From Caulobacteraceae bacterium (lineage in GTDB: Bacteria > Pseudomonadota > Alphaproteobacteria > Caulobacterales > Caulobacteraceae), in assembly GCA_947475875.1 (NCBI GenBank), contig CANJME010000017.1, positions 1 through 64,000 on the forward strand: a stretch of 64,000 nt of DNA, written 5' to 3'. A model generated the notes under the pieces. It searched no databases and was not told where the DNA came from. It saw nothing but the letters and a program-made list of their open reading frames with translations. Within the stretch, counting starts at the first letter, position 1, and every line of letters starts with the position of its first letter. Positions 36,145 to 45,632 of the stretch are shown one piece after another. The translations under genes were made by a program, and so were the position numbers.

Positions 36145-37427
36145 CCGCCGAACACCACGCGGCCGTCCACCAGGGTCATCACCACCTCGCCCTGCAGGCG
36201 GCGGCCGTCGAAAGCGGAGTTCTTGGATTTCGACAGCAGCTTGTCGGCGTCGATCAAGCGGGGGGCATTGAGGTCGACAAGGATCAGGTCCGCCGGAGCG
36301 CCCCTCGCGATGCGCCCGCACTTGAGGCCCAGCAGGTTGGCCGGTTTCAGGGTGACGGTGGCGATGAGGTCGGTCAGCGGCATGCGCTCGTCGTGGTGCA
36401 GGGCCAACAGACCGGGCAATAGGGTCTCAAGCCCTACCGATCCCGGGGCGGCTTCGTCGAAAGGCAGGCGCTTGCTTTCGGCTGGTTCCGGCGCGTGAGC
36501 CGACACAACGATGTCGATCAGGCCGCTGGCCAGGGCCTCGATCAGCGCCTGGCGATCGTCCTCAGCGCGCAACGGCGGGTCGAGCTTGGCGAAGGTGCGG
36601 TAGTCGCCGACGTCCAGCTCATTGAACGACAGGTGGTTGATTGACACCGAAGCCACCACGTCGATGCCGCGAGAGCGGCCGCGGGCCAGGCTCTCCAGCC
36701 CCTCCATGCTGCTGATCTGGTCGACCAGCAGGCGGGATTTCGTCACTTCAGCGATGGCGAGGTCGCGCTCCAGCATGATCCGCTCGGCGATGGCCGGAAT
36801 GGACGGCAGGCCATAGCGACCGGCAAATTCGCTGGCGTGGACCGCGCCGCCCTTGGCGAGCCACGGATCGACCGGACGGTGGGCGACCATCATCCCGAAC
36901 CCGGAGGCGTAGGTCAGGATGCGACGGAACAGTTTGGAATCGACGATCGGGCGGTCGCCGTCGGTGATGTAGACCGCGCCCGCGTCCTTCATCAGCCCGA
37001 TCTCGGCCATTTCCGCGCCGCCCAGGTCCCGCGTCGCCGCACCGGCCGGATAGACGTGCACCAGCTCGATGTCGCGGGCCCGGCGCAGGATGAAATCGAC
37101 CATGGCCGGCTCGTCGATGGCCGGCAGGGTGTCGGGCTGGACGACAATGGAGGTGACGCCCCCGGCCGCCGCCGCCCGGCTGGCGGACTTCAGGGTCTCC
37201 TTGGTCTCCGAGCCCGGCTCGCCGGTCTTGACCCGCATGTCGACGAGCCCGGGGCAAAGCAAGCGGCCCTTGCCGTCGATGACCTGGATGTCGGGGCCAG
37301 TATCGGCCGCCGCGCCCCGCGCCACCTCGACGATCAACCCGTCGCGCACGATGATCCCGCCGGGGCCGTCATAGGCGGTCTCCGGATCGACCAGCCGCAC
37401 ATTGGTGAAAGCGATGGGGCGGCTCAT
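36141..37427 (-). CDS. pyrC': Catalytically dead dihydroorotase paralogue (PyrC')
   Basis: 428 residues of the dihydroorotase/amidohydrolase fold. The metal site is lost: the HxH strand-1 motif (DxHVHxRxPG) reads [10 protein letters not shown] at residues 63-72, the later DHAPH-type motif reads SAHAPEP, and the histidine strand around QISSMEGLE lacks His. Such PyrC' proteins, known from Pseudomonas, are inactive as DHOases and serve as scaffolds required for aspartate carbamoyltransferase assembly. It overlaps the pyrB stop by ATGA, the same partnership. A functional pyrC must lie elsewhere in the genome. Start is the ATG at 37427. Confidence 0.88.
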   Translation of the reverse strand: MSRPIAFTNVRLVDPETAYDGPGGIIVRDGLIVEVARGAAADTGPDIQVIDGKGRLLCPGLVDMRVKTGEPGSETKETLKSASRAAAAGGVTSIVVQPDTLPAIDEPAMVDFILRRARDIELVHVYPAGAATRDLGGAEMAEIGLMKDAGAVYITDGDRPIVDSKLFRRILTYASGFGMMVAHRPVDPWLAKGGAVHASEFAGRYGLPSIPAIAERIMLERDLAIAEVTKSRLLVDQISSMEGLESLARGRSRGIDVVASVSINHLSFNELDVGDYRTFAKLDPPLRAEDDRQALIEALASGLIDIVVSAHAPEPAESKRLPFDEAAPGSVGLETLLPGLLALHHDERMPLTDLIATVTLKPANLLGLKCGRIARGAPADLILVDLNAPRLIDADKLLSKSKNSAFDGRRLQGEVVMTLVDGRVVFGG

Positions 37428-38599
37428 CGCATGTTCCCCAGACGCGCCGCCAGGCTCGCCAGCACCGCCATGCGCGCGGCGACGCCCATTTCGACCTGGT
37501 CCTGGATCAGGCTGATGGAGAGATCGTCAGCCACGTCGGAATCGATCTCGACGCCGCGGTTCATGGGCCCCGGGTGCATGACGCGCGCCCCCGGTTTGGC
37601 GAAAGCCAGCTTCTCGCGATCGAGGCCGAAGAAGCGGAAGTATTCGCGGGTGGAGGGCACGAAGCCGCCCTGCATGCGCTCAAGCTGCAGGCGCAGCATC
37701 ATGACAACATCGCAGCCCTCCAGCCCCGTCCGCATGTCGGTGAACACCTCGCAGCCCCAGCGGTGGGCTTCAGACGGGATCAGGGTCTTGGGGGCGATGA
37801 TGCGCACGCTCGCGCCCAGGATCTGCAGCATGCCGATGTTGGAGCGGGCGACCCGGGAATGCAGGATGTCGCCGCAGATGGCGACGGTCAGACCCTCGAC
37901 CTTACCGAAGGCGCGCTTGATGGAGAGCGCGTCCAGCACAGCCTGCGTCGGATGCTCATGCTGGCCGTCGCCGGCGTTGATGACGCTGCCATCGACCTTT
38001 TGCGCCAGCAGCGAGGCCGAACCCGACGACTTGTGGCGGATGACCAGCAGGTCCGGCTGCATCGCGTTCAGCGTCGCGGCCGTGTCGATCAGGGTTTCGC
38101 CCTTGGCGATCGAGGAGGCGCCCGGGTTCATGGTGATCACGTCCGCGCCCAGCCGCTTGGCGGCGATCTCGAAACTGGCCTGGGTGCGGGTGGAGTTTTC
38201 GAAGAAGAGGTTCACCAGCGTGCGCCCGGCCAGCAGGTCCGAATGCTTGGCTCGCTGGCGCGAGAGGGCGACGAAGGCATCCGAAAGGTCGATCAGGGCC
38301 TCGGCGTCGGGGCGGGTGAGGTCGTGCACCGACAGGAAATGCTGGCCGGGGAAGGAGAACAGCCGCTCGTGGATCAGATCCTCAATCTCGCCGGGTGCGG
38401 CGGCGACGCTGGGCATGCCGTCGAGGTTTGGGACGCCCAGCACTTCAGACAGGCGCGCAACATCGGAGCGGGTGGGTTCGGTTCGCCCCCGCTCCCACGA
38501 CGAAACCGTGGTCTGGGCCTGGCCCAGCGCCTGGGCCAGCCTGGCCTGTGACCAGCCCTTGCGGTTGCGGGCGGCCGCGATCTTGTCACCGATGTCCAT
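37424..38599 (-). CDS. pyrB: Aspartate carbamoyltransferase with N-terminal Cro/C1 HTH
   Basis: One uninterrupted 391-residue frame. Residues 1-57 are an XRE/Cro-type helix-turn-helix: [20 protein letters not shown], then [17 protein letters not shown] and a final helix ending LSEVLGVP. A 20-residue linker follows, then a complete ATCase catalytic chain: [13 protein letters not shown] (carbamoyl-phosphate loop, 132-144), [17 protein letters not shown] (209-225) and PGPMNRG. Ordinary PyrB is about 310 residues and has no DNA-binding domain. An internal ATG at residue 62 could give a plain ATCase, so both forms may be made. It follows an AEC permease gene by 50 bases and is coupled to pyrC'. 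Confidence 0.9.
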   Translation of the reverse strand: MDIGDKIAAARNRKGWSQARLAQALGQAQTTVSSWERGRTEPTRSDVARLSEVLGVPNLDGMPSVAAAPGEIEDLIHERLFSFPGQHFLSVHDLTRPDAEALIDLSDAFVALSRQRAKHSDLLAGRTLVNLFFENSTRTQASFEIAAKRLGADVITMNPGASSIAKGETLIDTAATLNAMQPDLLVIRHKSSGSASLLAQKVDGSVINAGDGQHEHPTQAVLDALSIKRAFGKVEGLTVAICGDILHSRVARSNIGMLQILGASVRIIAPKTLIPSEAHRWGCEVFTDMRTGLEGCDVVMMLRLQLERMQGGFVPSTREYFRFFGLDREKLAFAKPGARVMHPGPMNRGVEIDSDVADDLSISLIQDQVEMGVAARMAVLASLAARLGNMR

Positions 38600-38649
38600 C
38601 GAGTCTTCAGTTTGCGGACGGCGAGAGCAATGTCAACGACATTTTGTGC

Positions 38650-39576
38650 TTAGCCGGTGGTGACGCCGAAAACCGCCAGCAGGACTGGAATGGTGATCAG
38701 GCTGGCGGCGGTCGTGAACGCCACAATCCCGGCCATCAGCCGCGCATCGCCGCCCATCTGGCGGGCGAGCACATAGGAGGCGGCCGCGCCGGGCGCCGAG
38801 CCGCAGATCAACGCGATGCCGAGCGCCGTCGCATCGCCCCCCAAAGCCCGGCAGAGGGTCCACATCAGGATCGGCAGGACCACCAGTTTCACCGCGCTGA
38901 CCCCACCGATCAGCCAGGGGCGGGAAAGCGCGTAGGTAAAGGACAATCCCCCGCCGGCGACGATCAGACCGACCGCCAGCGCCGCATCGGAGAGCAGCTT
39001 CAGCGCGCTCATGACGATCTCGGGCTTGGGAACGTGCAGCAGGTTGAGCGACAGGCCGATGGCGCACGACCAGATCACCGGATTGGCGGCCAGGCCCATC
39101 AGCGAGCCGCGCCAGCCGCCGCCCTGGCCCTCGCCCCAGCGGCTCATCACAAGCACGCTCATGATGTTGATGGCCGGGATCAGCGCGCCCAGGACGATGG
39201 CCGCCAACCCGGACCCCTTGTCGCCATAGAGGGCGACGGTCAGCGGCAGGAACACGAAACTATTCCAGCGCAGCGCCCCCTGAAAGACGCTGGTGAAGGC
39301 CGGGCCGCTGATCTTCAACAAAGGCCGCACCGCCAGCACTGCGGCCGCCACGATGACCACGCTGGCGATGGTGGAAAGGCCCAGCGCTCCGGCCGAGCCG
39401 TTCGCAAAGTCAGCCTTCCAGGCCGCCGGGATCAGAAATCCCGGGTAGAAGACGAAATAGGCCAGCCGCTCGATCGGGCTCCAGGCGTTTTCGGGAATGA
39501 CCTTGGAGACCCGCAGGCCCCAACCGATACCGATGATCGAAAACACTGGCAGAACGCCGAGCAGGATGGTGTTCAT
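38650..39576 (-). CDS. AEC-family permease
   Basis: A 308-residue membrane protein with ten spans in two five-helix halves, of the auxin efflux carrier/malonate-type family. Recognisable segments are SVFQGALRWNSFVFLPLTVA, GLAANPVIWSCAIGLSLNLL and the C-terminal LICGSAPGAAASYVLARQMG. Substrates in bacteria include malonate and other organic acids; none is implied by context. Its ATG overlaps the ruvX stop by four bases. Confidence 0.87.
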   Translation of the reverse strand: MNTILLGVLPVFSIIGIGWGLRVSKVIPENAWSPIERLAYFVFYPGFLIPAAWKADFANGSAGALGLSTIASVVIVAAAVLAVRPLLKISGPAFTSVFQGALRWNSFVFLPLTVALYGDKGSGLAAIVLGALIPAINIMSVLVMSRWGEGQGGGWRGSLMGLAANPVIWSCAIGLSLNLLHVPKPEIVMSALKLLSDAALAVGLIVAGGGLSFTYALSRPWLIGGVSAVKLVVLPILMWTLCRALGGDATALGIALICGSAPGAAASYVLARQMGGDARLMAGIVAFTTAASLITIPVLLAVFGVTTG

Positions 39577-40040
39577 GGGTCGAACTTCTGGGGCCGCAGC
39601 CGGTCCAGGGCGCCTTGCAGAATGTAGGCGGCGGCGAGTTTGTCGACCAGCTGGGCGCGGCGGGCCCTGGTCAGGTCCATTTCGTCGACCATCATGCGGT
39701 TGACGGCGGCGCTCGACAGCCGCTCGTCCCAGAAGGCGATAGGCATGTCTTTCAGCCGCAAGATATTGCGCGCAAAGGCGCGGACCGACTGGCAGCGCGC
39801 GCCCTCGGTGCCGTCCATGTTGATCGGCAGGCCGATGACCAGGCTTTGCGCGCCCCGTCCGCCCATCAGGCGAAACAGGCTGGCCGCATCGTCGCCGAAC
39901 TTGCCCTTTTTCAGCGTCTCCAGCGGTGAAGCGATCATCCAGCTGACGTCGGAAGCGGCGATGCCGATAGTTTTTTCACCGAGGTCGAGCCCGAACAGAG
40001 GCGCGCCGCGCGGCAGATCGGTGAGCTCGACAATGGCCAT
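39573..40040 (-). CDS. ruvX: Holliday junction resolvase-like protein RuvX/YqgF
   Basis: A 155-residue RNase-H-fold nuclease needed for pre-16S rRNA 5' processing. The signature LFGLDLGEKTIGIAASD with the first catalytic aspartate, VIGLPINMDGTEG, and FWDERLSSAAVNRMM with the second acidic site are all present; the last Asp is in KLAAAYILQGALD. The start at 40040 is chosen because the frame upstream overlaps non-conserved sequence next to the divergent gene. It heads the ruvX-AEC-pyrB-pyrC' transcript. Confidence 0.93.
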   Translation of the reverse strand: MAIVELTDLPRGAPLFGLDLGEKTIGIAASDVSWMIASPLETLKKGKFGDDAASLFRLMGGRGAQSLVIGLPINMDGTEGARCQSVRAFARNILRLKDMPIAFWDERLSSAAVNRMMVDEMDLTRARRAQLVDKLAAAYILQGALDRLRPQKFDP

Positions 40041-40145
40041 GCCCCCCCCATACGCGGGTTTGCGCGATTGTGCAGCCGGGGCCATGAGATCCGCAGGGCG
40101 CGCCGACGCGTATAGCCTCACAACAACCTATTGGCGGAGGGGCCG

Positions 40146-40460
40146 ATGAGCCAGATTATCCTGACCTACAAGCTGAAGGCGGGCGTCAGCCGCGAGAGCT
40201 ACGAGACCTGGACCCGGACGGTCGACTATCCGGCCATGCGTGGCCTGAAGCGCGTGGCCTCGTTCGTAAACCATCGCGTCACCGGCCTGCTGATCGGTGA
40301 GGGCGAGCCTACCTGCGATTACGTCGAGGTCTTCGACGTGCCCGATCTGCCCGGCTTTCTGGCCGAGGACATGGGCGGACCGGTGGTGCAGAAGATCATG
40401 GGTGAGTTCATGGGCTTTGCCGACAATCCTCAGTTCCTGGTGGCCGAGCCTGTAGTCTAG
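40146..40460 (+). CDS. REDY-like/HapK-type small protein
   Basis: A 104-residue protein with a dimeric alpha/beta-barrel appearance (IILTYKLKAGVSRESYETW, CDYVEVFDVPDLPGFLAEDM). It resembles the REDY-like HapK proteins (named after a prodigiosin-pathway protein) that are common in Caulobacterales without a known role. ATG 40146 follows an excellent GGAGGGG. It is divergent from ruvX and 53 bases before gatC. Confidence 0.65.
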   Translation: MSQIILTYKLKAGVSRESYETWTRTVDYPAMRGLKRVASFVNHRVTGLLIGEGEPTCDYVEVFDVPDLPGFLAEDMGGPVVQKIMGEFMGFADNPQFLVAEPVV

Positions 40461-40513
40461 GCTTGTCAAACGGCGGCGCGCCCGGCTAACCCCTAGCCGC
40501 AAAGGAGCGCCCC

Positions 40514-40801
40514 ATGGCCATCGACGTCGCGACCGTGCGCAAGGTCGCCCGCCTTGCCCGCATCGCCGAACCGGAAGACCGGCTCGAAGGTCTGGCGCGC
40601 GAGCTGAACGGCATCATGGCCTGGATCGAACAGTTGGCTGAGGTCGACACCGACGGCGTCGAGCCGATGACTTCTGCGGTCGAGCAACCTCTGCCGATGC
40701 GCGAGGACGTGGTCACCGAAGGCGGCGATCCCCGCCTGGTGCTGGCCAACGCACCGAAGATGAAATCAAACTTCTTCGTCGTGCCGAAGGTGGTGGAATA
40801 G
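40514..40801 (+). CDS. gatC: Glutamyl-tRNA(Gln)/Asp-tRNA(Asn) amidotransferase subunit C
   Basis: A 95-residue subunit stabilising GatA in the GatCAB complex that converts misacylated Glu-tRNA(Gln) or Asp-tRNA(Asn). Typical elements are [35 protein letters not shown] and the C-terminal [15 protein letters not shown] precedes the ATG, and the stop shares one base with the gatA start. Confidence 0.96.
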   Translation: MAIDVATVRKVARLARIAEPEDRLEGLARELNGIMAWIEQLAEVDTDGVEPMTSAVEQPLPMREDVVTEGGDPRLVLANAPKMKSNFFVVPKVVE

Positions 40802-42273
40802 TGAGCGATCTCACCCAGCTCACCCTGAAGGCCGCACTGGACGGTCTGGCCTCGAAAGCATTTTCGTCCGAAGAGATAACGGCTGCTCACATCAAGGCCA
40901 TCGAGGCCGCGCGGGCGCTGAACGCTTATGTGCTGGAAACCCCGGAAAAGGCGCTGGGCATGGCGCGGGCTTCGGACGCCCGCCGTGCGAAAGGCCAGGC
41001 CGGCGCCCTTGAAGGCGCGCCGCTCGGTATCAAGGACCTCTTCTGCACCGAAGGCGTGCGCTCGACCGCCTGTTCGAACATCATCGGCAACTTCGTCCCG
41101 ACCTATGAGTCCTCGGTCACCACCAATCTGTGGCGCGACGGGGCGGTCATGCTCGGCAAGCTCAATATGGACGAGTTCGCCATGGGCTCGTCGAACGAGA
41201 GCTCGGCCTTCGGGCCAGTGACCAATCCCTGGCGGCTGAAGGGCTCGAACCGGCCGCTGACGCCGGGCGGATCCTCGGGGGGCTCTGCCGCCGCCGTGGC
41301 CGCGGACCTCTGCCTCGGCGCCACCGCCACCGATACCGGCGGATCGATCCGCCAGCCTGCCGGTTTCACCGGAACCGTCGGGATCAAACCGACCTACGGC
41401 CGCTGCTCGCGCTGGGGCATCGTCGCCTTCGCCTCCTCGCTCGACCAGGCCGGACCCATCGCCAAGACGGTCGAGGACGCGGCGATCCTCCTGACCTCCA
41501 TGGCGGGGCACGACCCGAAGGACTCTACGAGCTTATCGGTGGAAGTTCCTGATTTTGCATCGTTTGTAGGCAAGTCCATAAAAGGCCTTCGCATCGGCAT
41601 TCCGGGCGAATATCGGCTCGATGGCATGCCGTCGGAAATCGCCGCCCTTTGGGACCAGGGCGTCGCCTGGCTGAGGGAGGCCGGGTGCGAAATCGTCGAC
41701 ATTTCCCTGCCGCACACCAAATACGCCCTGCCGGCCTACTACATCATCGCTCCGGCCGAAGCCTCATCGAACCTCGCCCGCTATGACGGCATGCGGTTCG
41801 GCCTGCGGGAGGAAGGCGGCAACCTCACCCAGACCTATGAGAACACCCGCGCCTCGGGTTTCGGCGCCGAGGTCAAGCGGCGCATCCTGATCGGCACCTA
41901 TGTGCTCTCCGCCGGCTACTACGACGCCTACTATCTGAAGGCGCTCAAGGTCCGCCGCCGCATTGCAGACGACTTCACCGCCGCCTTCGAAAAGGTCGAC
42001 GCCATCCTGACCCCCACCGCGCCCTCGGCGGCGTTCCCGATCGGCGAGCGCTCGGACGATCCGGTGGCCATGTATCTGAACGACGTCTTCACAGTGACGA
42101 CGAACCTGGCCGGTCTGCCCGGTCTTTCACTTCCGGCCGGCCAGTCGGCAGACGGCCTGCCGCTGGGCCTGCAGCTGATCGGCCGCCCGCTCGACGAGGG
42201 GACCCTTTTCTCGCTGGCCGGCGTTATGGAGAAGGCGGCAGGTGGCCGCCGTCGGCCGGAGCGCTGGTGGTAG
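40801..42273 (+). CDS. gatA: Glutamyl-tRNA(Gln)/Asp-tRNA(Asn) amidotransferase subunit A
   Basis: The 490-residue glutaminase subunit of GatCAB, amidase-signature family. The catalytic Ser-cisSer-Lys triad is seen as Lys in [11 protein letters not shown], cis-Ser in [17 protein letters not shown] and the nucleophile in [15 protein letters not shown]. It starts at GTG immediately on the gatC stop. gatB is not in the window. Length is usual for the family. Confidence 0.97.
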   Translation: MSDLTQLTLKAALDGLASKAFSSEEITAAHIKAIEAARALNAYVLETPEKALGMARASDARRAKGQAGALEGAPLGIKDLFCTEGVRSTACSNIIGNFVPTYESSVTTNLWRDGAVMLGKLNMDEFAMGSSNESSAFGPVTNPWRLKGSNRPLTPGGSSGGSAAAVAADLCLGATATDTGGSIRQPAGFTGTVGIKPTYGRCSRWGIVAFASSLDQAGPIAKTVEDAAILLTSMAGHDPKDSTSLSVEVPDFASFVGKSIKGLRIGIPGEYRLDGMPSEIAALWDQGVAWLREAGCEIVDISLPHTKYALPAYYIIAPAEASSNLARYDGMRFGLREEGGNLTQTYENTRASGFGAEVKRRILIGTYVLSAGYYDAYYLKALKVRRRIADDFTAAFEKVDAILTPTAPSAAFPIGERSDDPVAMYLNDVFTVTTNLAGLPGLSLPAGQSADGLPLGLQLIGRPLDEGTLFSLAGVMEKAAGGRRRPERWW

Positions 42274-42274
42274 G

Positions 42275-42541
42275 GTGTTCGAAGACAACAAGCTGAAACA
42301 TCGCTTCGAGTGGACCGAGCAAGGTCTACTGGCTTTCGCCGACTATCACGAAGGGGACGGGGTGGTGTTCCTGCCTCACGTCGAGGCGGACATGGCTCTG
42401 CGCGGCAAGGGCGCTTCTGGCAGGCTGATGGAAGCGATCGCCGCCCACGCGCGAGGAGCGAACCTCAAGCTGCGGCCCACATGTCCGTATGCGGTTTACT
42501 GGTTCAAGCACCACCCGGATGCGGCGGACGTGCTCGCCTAA
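42275..42541 (+). CDS. Small GNAT-like N-acetyltransferase (YjdJ type)
   Basis: An 88-residue minimal GNAT of the pfam14542 kind: FEWTEQGLLAFADYHEGDGV, then VEADMALRGKGASGRLMEAI (the acetyl-CoA loop, usually RGxGxA/G) and CPYAVYWFKHHPDAADVL. GTG 42275 directly follows the gatA stop; the frame is open further back but there overlaps gatA. It is likely read from the gat transcript. Substrate unknown. Confidence 0.8.
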   Translation: MFEDNKLKHRFEWTEQGLLAFADYHEGDGVVFLPHVEADMALRGKGASGRLMEAIAAHARGANLKLRPTCPYAVYWFKHHPDAADVLA

Positions 42542-42594
42542 GGTCGCGCTTGCGGACGGCGAACCGAAGCCCACTTCGCCTGGAAGCGTTCCGC

Positions 42595-42912
42595 CTATTT
42601 CAGCTTCGGCATCGGCACGCGGCCGAGCAGGGAACTGAAGGTTTCCATCTTGGCGTAGAGGTCCTCGGTCATGCGTGAGGCGAGCTCGCGGATGCCGGCC
42701 GGATAGGCCTCGCCTCCGTTGGCGATCTCCTCGGACTGAATCGCCAGAAGCTTGATCCCCTTGGTCAGTTCCTCGATCTGCTCACGCGCCAGGAGTTTTG
42801 CTTCGTTTTGCAGGCGGCGGATACGCTGGGACGGGGTCTCGGGTTTGCGGCCAAGCTGATAGACTTCGTCGGAAACCACAGTAAGCGTTGTACTGGATGC
42901 TTTAGCGGCCAT
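42595..42912 (-). CDS. Conserved small helical protein of unknown function
   Basis: A 105-residue, highly charged protein with probable helices (RIRRLQNEAKLLAREQIEEL, IRELASRMTEDLYAKMETFS). There is no signal peptide, membrane span or cysteine. A strong GGAGGAG site precedes the ATG, supporting expression. Its look recalls short phasin-like or cell-cycle-associated helical proteins, but I cannot assign a family. Confidence 0.7.
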   Translation of the reverse strand: MAAKASSTTLTVVSDEVYQLGRKPETPSQRIRRLQNEAKLLAREQIEELTKGIKLLAIQSEEIANGGEAYPAGIRELASRMTEDLYAKMETFSSLLGRVPMPKLK

Positions 42913-43023
42913 GACGGCTAACTCCTCCTCGAAGGAGCTAATGCATGTAGGCCGATTCGTGTTCCCACGGTTTTTGCGGTCGAAGATTCTTGACGCAATT
43001 TTGTCACAGCGCCGTTTGGAGCC

Positions 43024-43557
43024 TCAGGGCGCGGCCTTCACCGCAGATGAGTCGATAATGCCTTGTGGGGTCTCAATGGCGCCGGGGGGCAGGCCCGCCG
43101 GACAGGTCTCGGCGAGCCATTTGGCGTTGACGGTGGCGGTCTGGGTGCCGTTCAGGGCGGCGTTGGACGCGCCCTTGATGGTGGTGGTCAGGTTGATCGA
43201 ATAACTGGTTTGCAGGTCGCCGCGCATCTCCCCCGAGAGGGTCAGGGCTCCATTGGCGCCCGCATCGCAGCTACCGGCGATCGACCAGACGCCATCGGCG
43301 GATTTGGTCCGCTGAACATTCGAGCACTGGGCCGGACCCATAAAGGGCCCGCCGTGGGCAGCGTCGGCGCAGGTTTTCGCGGTCTGCGCCTCGGACCCGG
43401 CCATCGAGACGGCGTATTCCCATAGACCTGGCCGCACGGTGTCGGACCTTGCGGCCACCGGGGCGGTCGCGTCCGCCTTTTCGTCGGTCTTGGCGCCGCA
43501 TGCGACAAGCGCCAGCGCCGCCGCCGCGATTGTCAAAGCCTTGATGGTGGTGGTCAT
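43024..43557 (-). CDS. DUF3617-type lipoprotein, copy 1
   Basis: 177 residues with lipoprotein signal MTTTIKALTIAAAALALVAC. The mature part has the family layout: RPGLWEYAVSMAG (the GLWE-type opening), paired cysteines (TCADAAHGG, AQCSNVQRT), a beta-rich middle with SIAGSCDAGANGALTLSGEM, and a last cysteine in WLAETCPAG. DUF3617 proteins have no known function. The longer frame above 43557 is a shadow of the divergent gene. One of five related copies in this window. Confidence 0.82.
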   Translation of the reverse strand: MTTTIKALTIAAAALALVACGAKTDEKADATAPVAARSDTVRPGLWEYAVSMAGSEAQTAKTCADAAHGGPFMGPAQCSNVQRTKSADGVWSIAGSCDAGANGALTLSGEMRGDLQTSYSINLTTTIKGASNAALNGTQTATVNAKWLAETCPAGLPPGAIETPQGIIDSSAVKAAP

Positions 43558-43705
43558 GCTGTCCCCTTTGATGGCCGCGAGGCTAGCGCTCAGCCGGGCC
43601 AAGGCCAAGGGATGTTGATTCTGCGACCAATCGCCAGCGCCGCGGCGAGGTCGGCGTTGCGTCGGCGAGGGTTTGAGGCGATGTTTTGTTTCAGGGAACC
43701 GGCGC

Positions 43706-44818
43706 ATGAGACTCTTCACCTGGACGATCGCTTGTCTGGCCGCGCTTTTCGCGGCGAGCGCCGCCGCCGCCGCGCCCATGACCTTCAAACTGGCCTCGAA
43801 CCGCGGAACCTGCGCCGACTGTCGCTGGATCGCGGCCGACGGCGAGATCGTCGAGACCACGCCCTCGCGGCTGGCCAAGTTCCTGAAAACCGCGCCGCAG
43901 GCCGAAGGACTGATGGTCCGCTTTAATTCGGACGGTGGCGACCTGACCGCCTCCATCGAGCTTGGCCGGCTGATCCGCGAACGGGGTCTCAACACTGGCG
44001 TTTCGCGCACCGTTTTCGAACCCCGCACGGCCAAGGATCGCCTGACCGCGCGCTGGTCTAAGGGCGCCTGCGCGTCGGCCTGCACCTATGCTTTCCTGGG
44101 CGGGGTGGAGCGTCGCATCGACGAGGGCTCGCGTTTGGGCGTACACCAGTTCTATTCCGACGCCCCGCGCGGGCGGGGAGGAGCCGGGCGCGGCTCGTTC
44201 GCGGTCGCCCAGACGGCGATCAATGACCTGGGCGTCTACATGGCCGACATGGGTGTGGCCGGAGGCCTGATCCTGGCGGCGGCGTCAACCTCGCCCGTCA
44301 ACATGCACTGGCTCAATCGCGAAGAACTCGAAACCTATCACGCGGTCACCGATGTGCGCGCGCCGGCGGAAGCGGCCTGGTCATTCGCCCAGGCCCGCGA
44401 GGGCCTCTATCTGGTCAGCCGCCAGCAGCAGAAGAACGGCTCGGTCACCGAGTACCGGCTGAGCTGCGCGAAAAACACGCGCGCCATCCATCTGATCGCC
44501 GCCCGGATTTTGCATCCCGGGACCGACGGCGCTGGCGAGATCCGCAAGCAGGTACACGGCGCCAAGCTGCATACCACCTCCGAAAAGGTCAGCGACCTGA
44601 CCTTCGCCGACATCGCTGTGGTGGCTGACACACTGAAAGTCGCCGGCGATATCGATCGCCTGCGGTTCCAGAAGATGATCGGCGAGAACGCGGTCGAGCT
44701 CTATGTGAACCTGGACGTATCCGATGATGCGGCCGGCGCGGTCGGCGGCGCCTCTCACCGGTTCCCGGTGACCAACTTGGGCCAGGCGATCCCCGTACTG
44801 ATGAGGAACTGTTCATGA
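43706..44818 (+). CDS. ClpP-like periplasmic protein (COG3904 type)
   Basis: 370 residues with a signal peptide (MRLFTWTIACLAALFAASAAAAAP). The following domain has the crotonase/ClpP-like turns: VRFNSDGGDLTASIELGRLI (SxGG), then KGACASACTYAFLGGVERRI, where the serine in ASAC corresponds to the ClpP/SppA nucleophile position, and LGVHQFY resembling the catalytic histidine region. The C-terminal half (after about 215) is unrecognised. Proteolytic activity is inferred and unproven. It heads a seven-gene operon and overlaps the first hydrolase by ATGA. Confidence 0.72.
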   Translation: MRLFTWTIACLAALFAASAAAAAPMTFKLASNRGTCADCRWIAADGEIVETTPSRLAKFLKTAPQAEGLMVRFNSDGGDLTASIELGRLIRERGLNTGVSRTVFEPRTAKDRLTARWSKGACASACTYAFLGGVERRIDEGSRLGVHQFYSDAPRGRGGAGRGSFAVAQTAINDLGVYMADMGVAGGLILAAASTSPVNMHWLNREELETYHAVTDVRAPAEAAWSFAQAREGLYLVSRQQQKNGSVTEYRLSCAKNTRAIHLIAARILHPGTDGAGEIRKQVHGAKLHTTSEKVSDLTFADIAVVADTLKVAGDIDRLRFQKMIGENAVELYVNLDVSDDAAGAVGGASHRFPVTNLGQAIPVLMRNCS

Positions 44819-45630
44819 AATCCATGATCGCAAGCGCCGCCCTGGCGGCTGCCTTGCTGGCCGGCGCAGCCTGGGCGGCTTTCCCGCCGGTGACGGACTA
44901 TTCGGCGCCGGGACCCTTCAAGGTGGTCTCGAAGGAAGAAGGGCCGGACTGCGCCGTCTTCCGCCCGGAAACCCTGGGCGAGGGCGGGCTGAAGCACCCG
45001 GTCATCCTGTGGGGAAACGGCACCCGCTCGCGCGTGCCGGCCTACACGCCGATGCTGACCCAGTGGGCGAGCCAGGGGTTCGTCGTGGCGGCGGCCAACA
45101 CCAACAGCGCCGGTTCCGGCAAACCCATTCTCGACTGCCTCGACTATCTGACCGCGCAAAATACGGCCGACGGCAGCATCTTCAGGGGCAAGCTGGATCT
45201 GTCGAAAATCGGCGTCTCCGGCCACAGCCAGGGGGGCGGCGGCACGATCATGGCCGGGCGCGATCCGCGCATCACCACCACCGCGCCGATCGAGCCCTAT
45301 ACGGTCGGCCTGGGCTATGTGAAGGGCGCGGAAGCCGCCCAGCACGGCCCGATGCTGCTGCTTTCGGGCGGCATGGACACCACGGCCACGCCGGACGCCA
45401 ATCAAAAGCCGGTGTTCGACGGGGCCAAATCGCCGGTCATCTGGGCGACGCTCAAGGCTGCCAGCCACTCGGTTCCGGCCACCGAAACATCCGGTGAGTT
45501 CCGCCCCGTGACCACCGCCTGGTTCCGCTGGACGCTGATGGACGACATGACCGCCGGAAAGTTGTTCCAGGGCCCCAATTGCGACCTCTGCCGCTCGGCC
45601 AGCTGGACGATCGAACGGCGCGGCGGCTGA
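44815..45630 (+). CDS. Secreted alpha/beta hydrolase, paralogue 1
   Basis: 271 residues with signal peptide (MKSMIASAALAAALLAGAAWA). The nucleophile elbow is GVSGHSQGGGGT, the acid is probably Asp in LLSGGMDTTATP, and the base His in KAASHSVPATE, giving a cutinase/dienelactone-hydrolase-like triad. HPVILWGNGTRS supplies the oxyanion region. Four cysteines are visible in the mature protein: PDCAVFRPE, LDCLDYL and a terminal CDLC. Esterase or polyesterase activity is a guess from the fold. Coupled to the previous gene; two close paralogues follow downstream. Confidence 0.82.
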   Translation: MKSMIASAALAAALLAGAAWAAFPPVTDYSAPGPFKVVSKEEGPDCAVFRPETLGEGGLKHPVILWGNGTRSRVPAYTPMLTQWASQGFVVAAANTNSAGSGKPILDCLDYLTAQNTADGSIFRGKLDLSKIGVSGHSQGGGGTIMAGRDPRITTTAPIEPYTVGLGYVKGAEAAQHGPMLLLSGGMDTTATPDANQKPVFDGAKSPVIWATLKAASHSVPATETSGEFRPVTTAWFRWTLMDDMTAGKLFQGPNCDLCRSASWTIERRGG

Positions 45631-45632
45631 CT

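Noticed and set aside
36141-37427. Active dihydroorotase
   Set aside because: All metal-ligand motifs are replaced, so only the PyrC' type fits.
42242-42274. Upstream extension of the small GNAT gene into gatA
   Set aside because: The added residues overlap gatA coding sequence and do not resemble the family.
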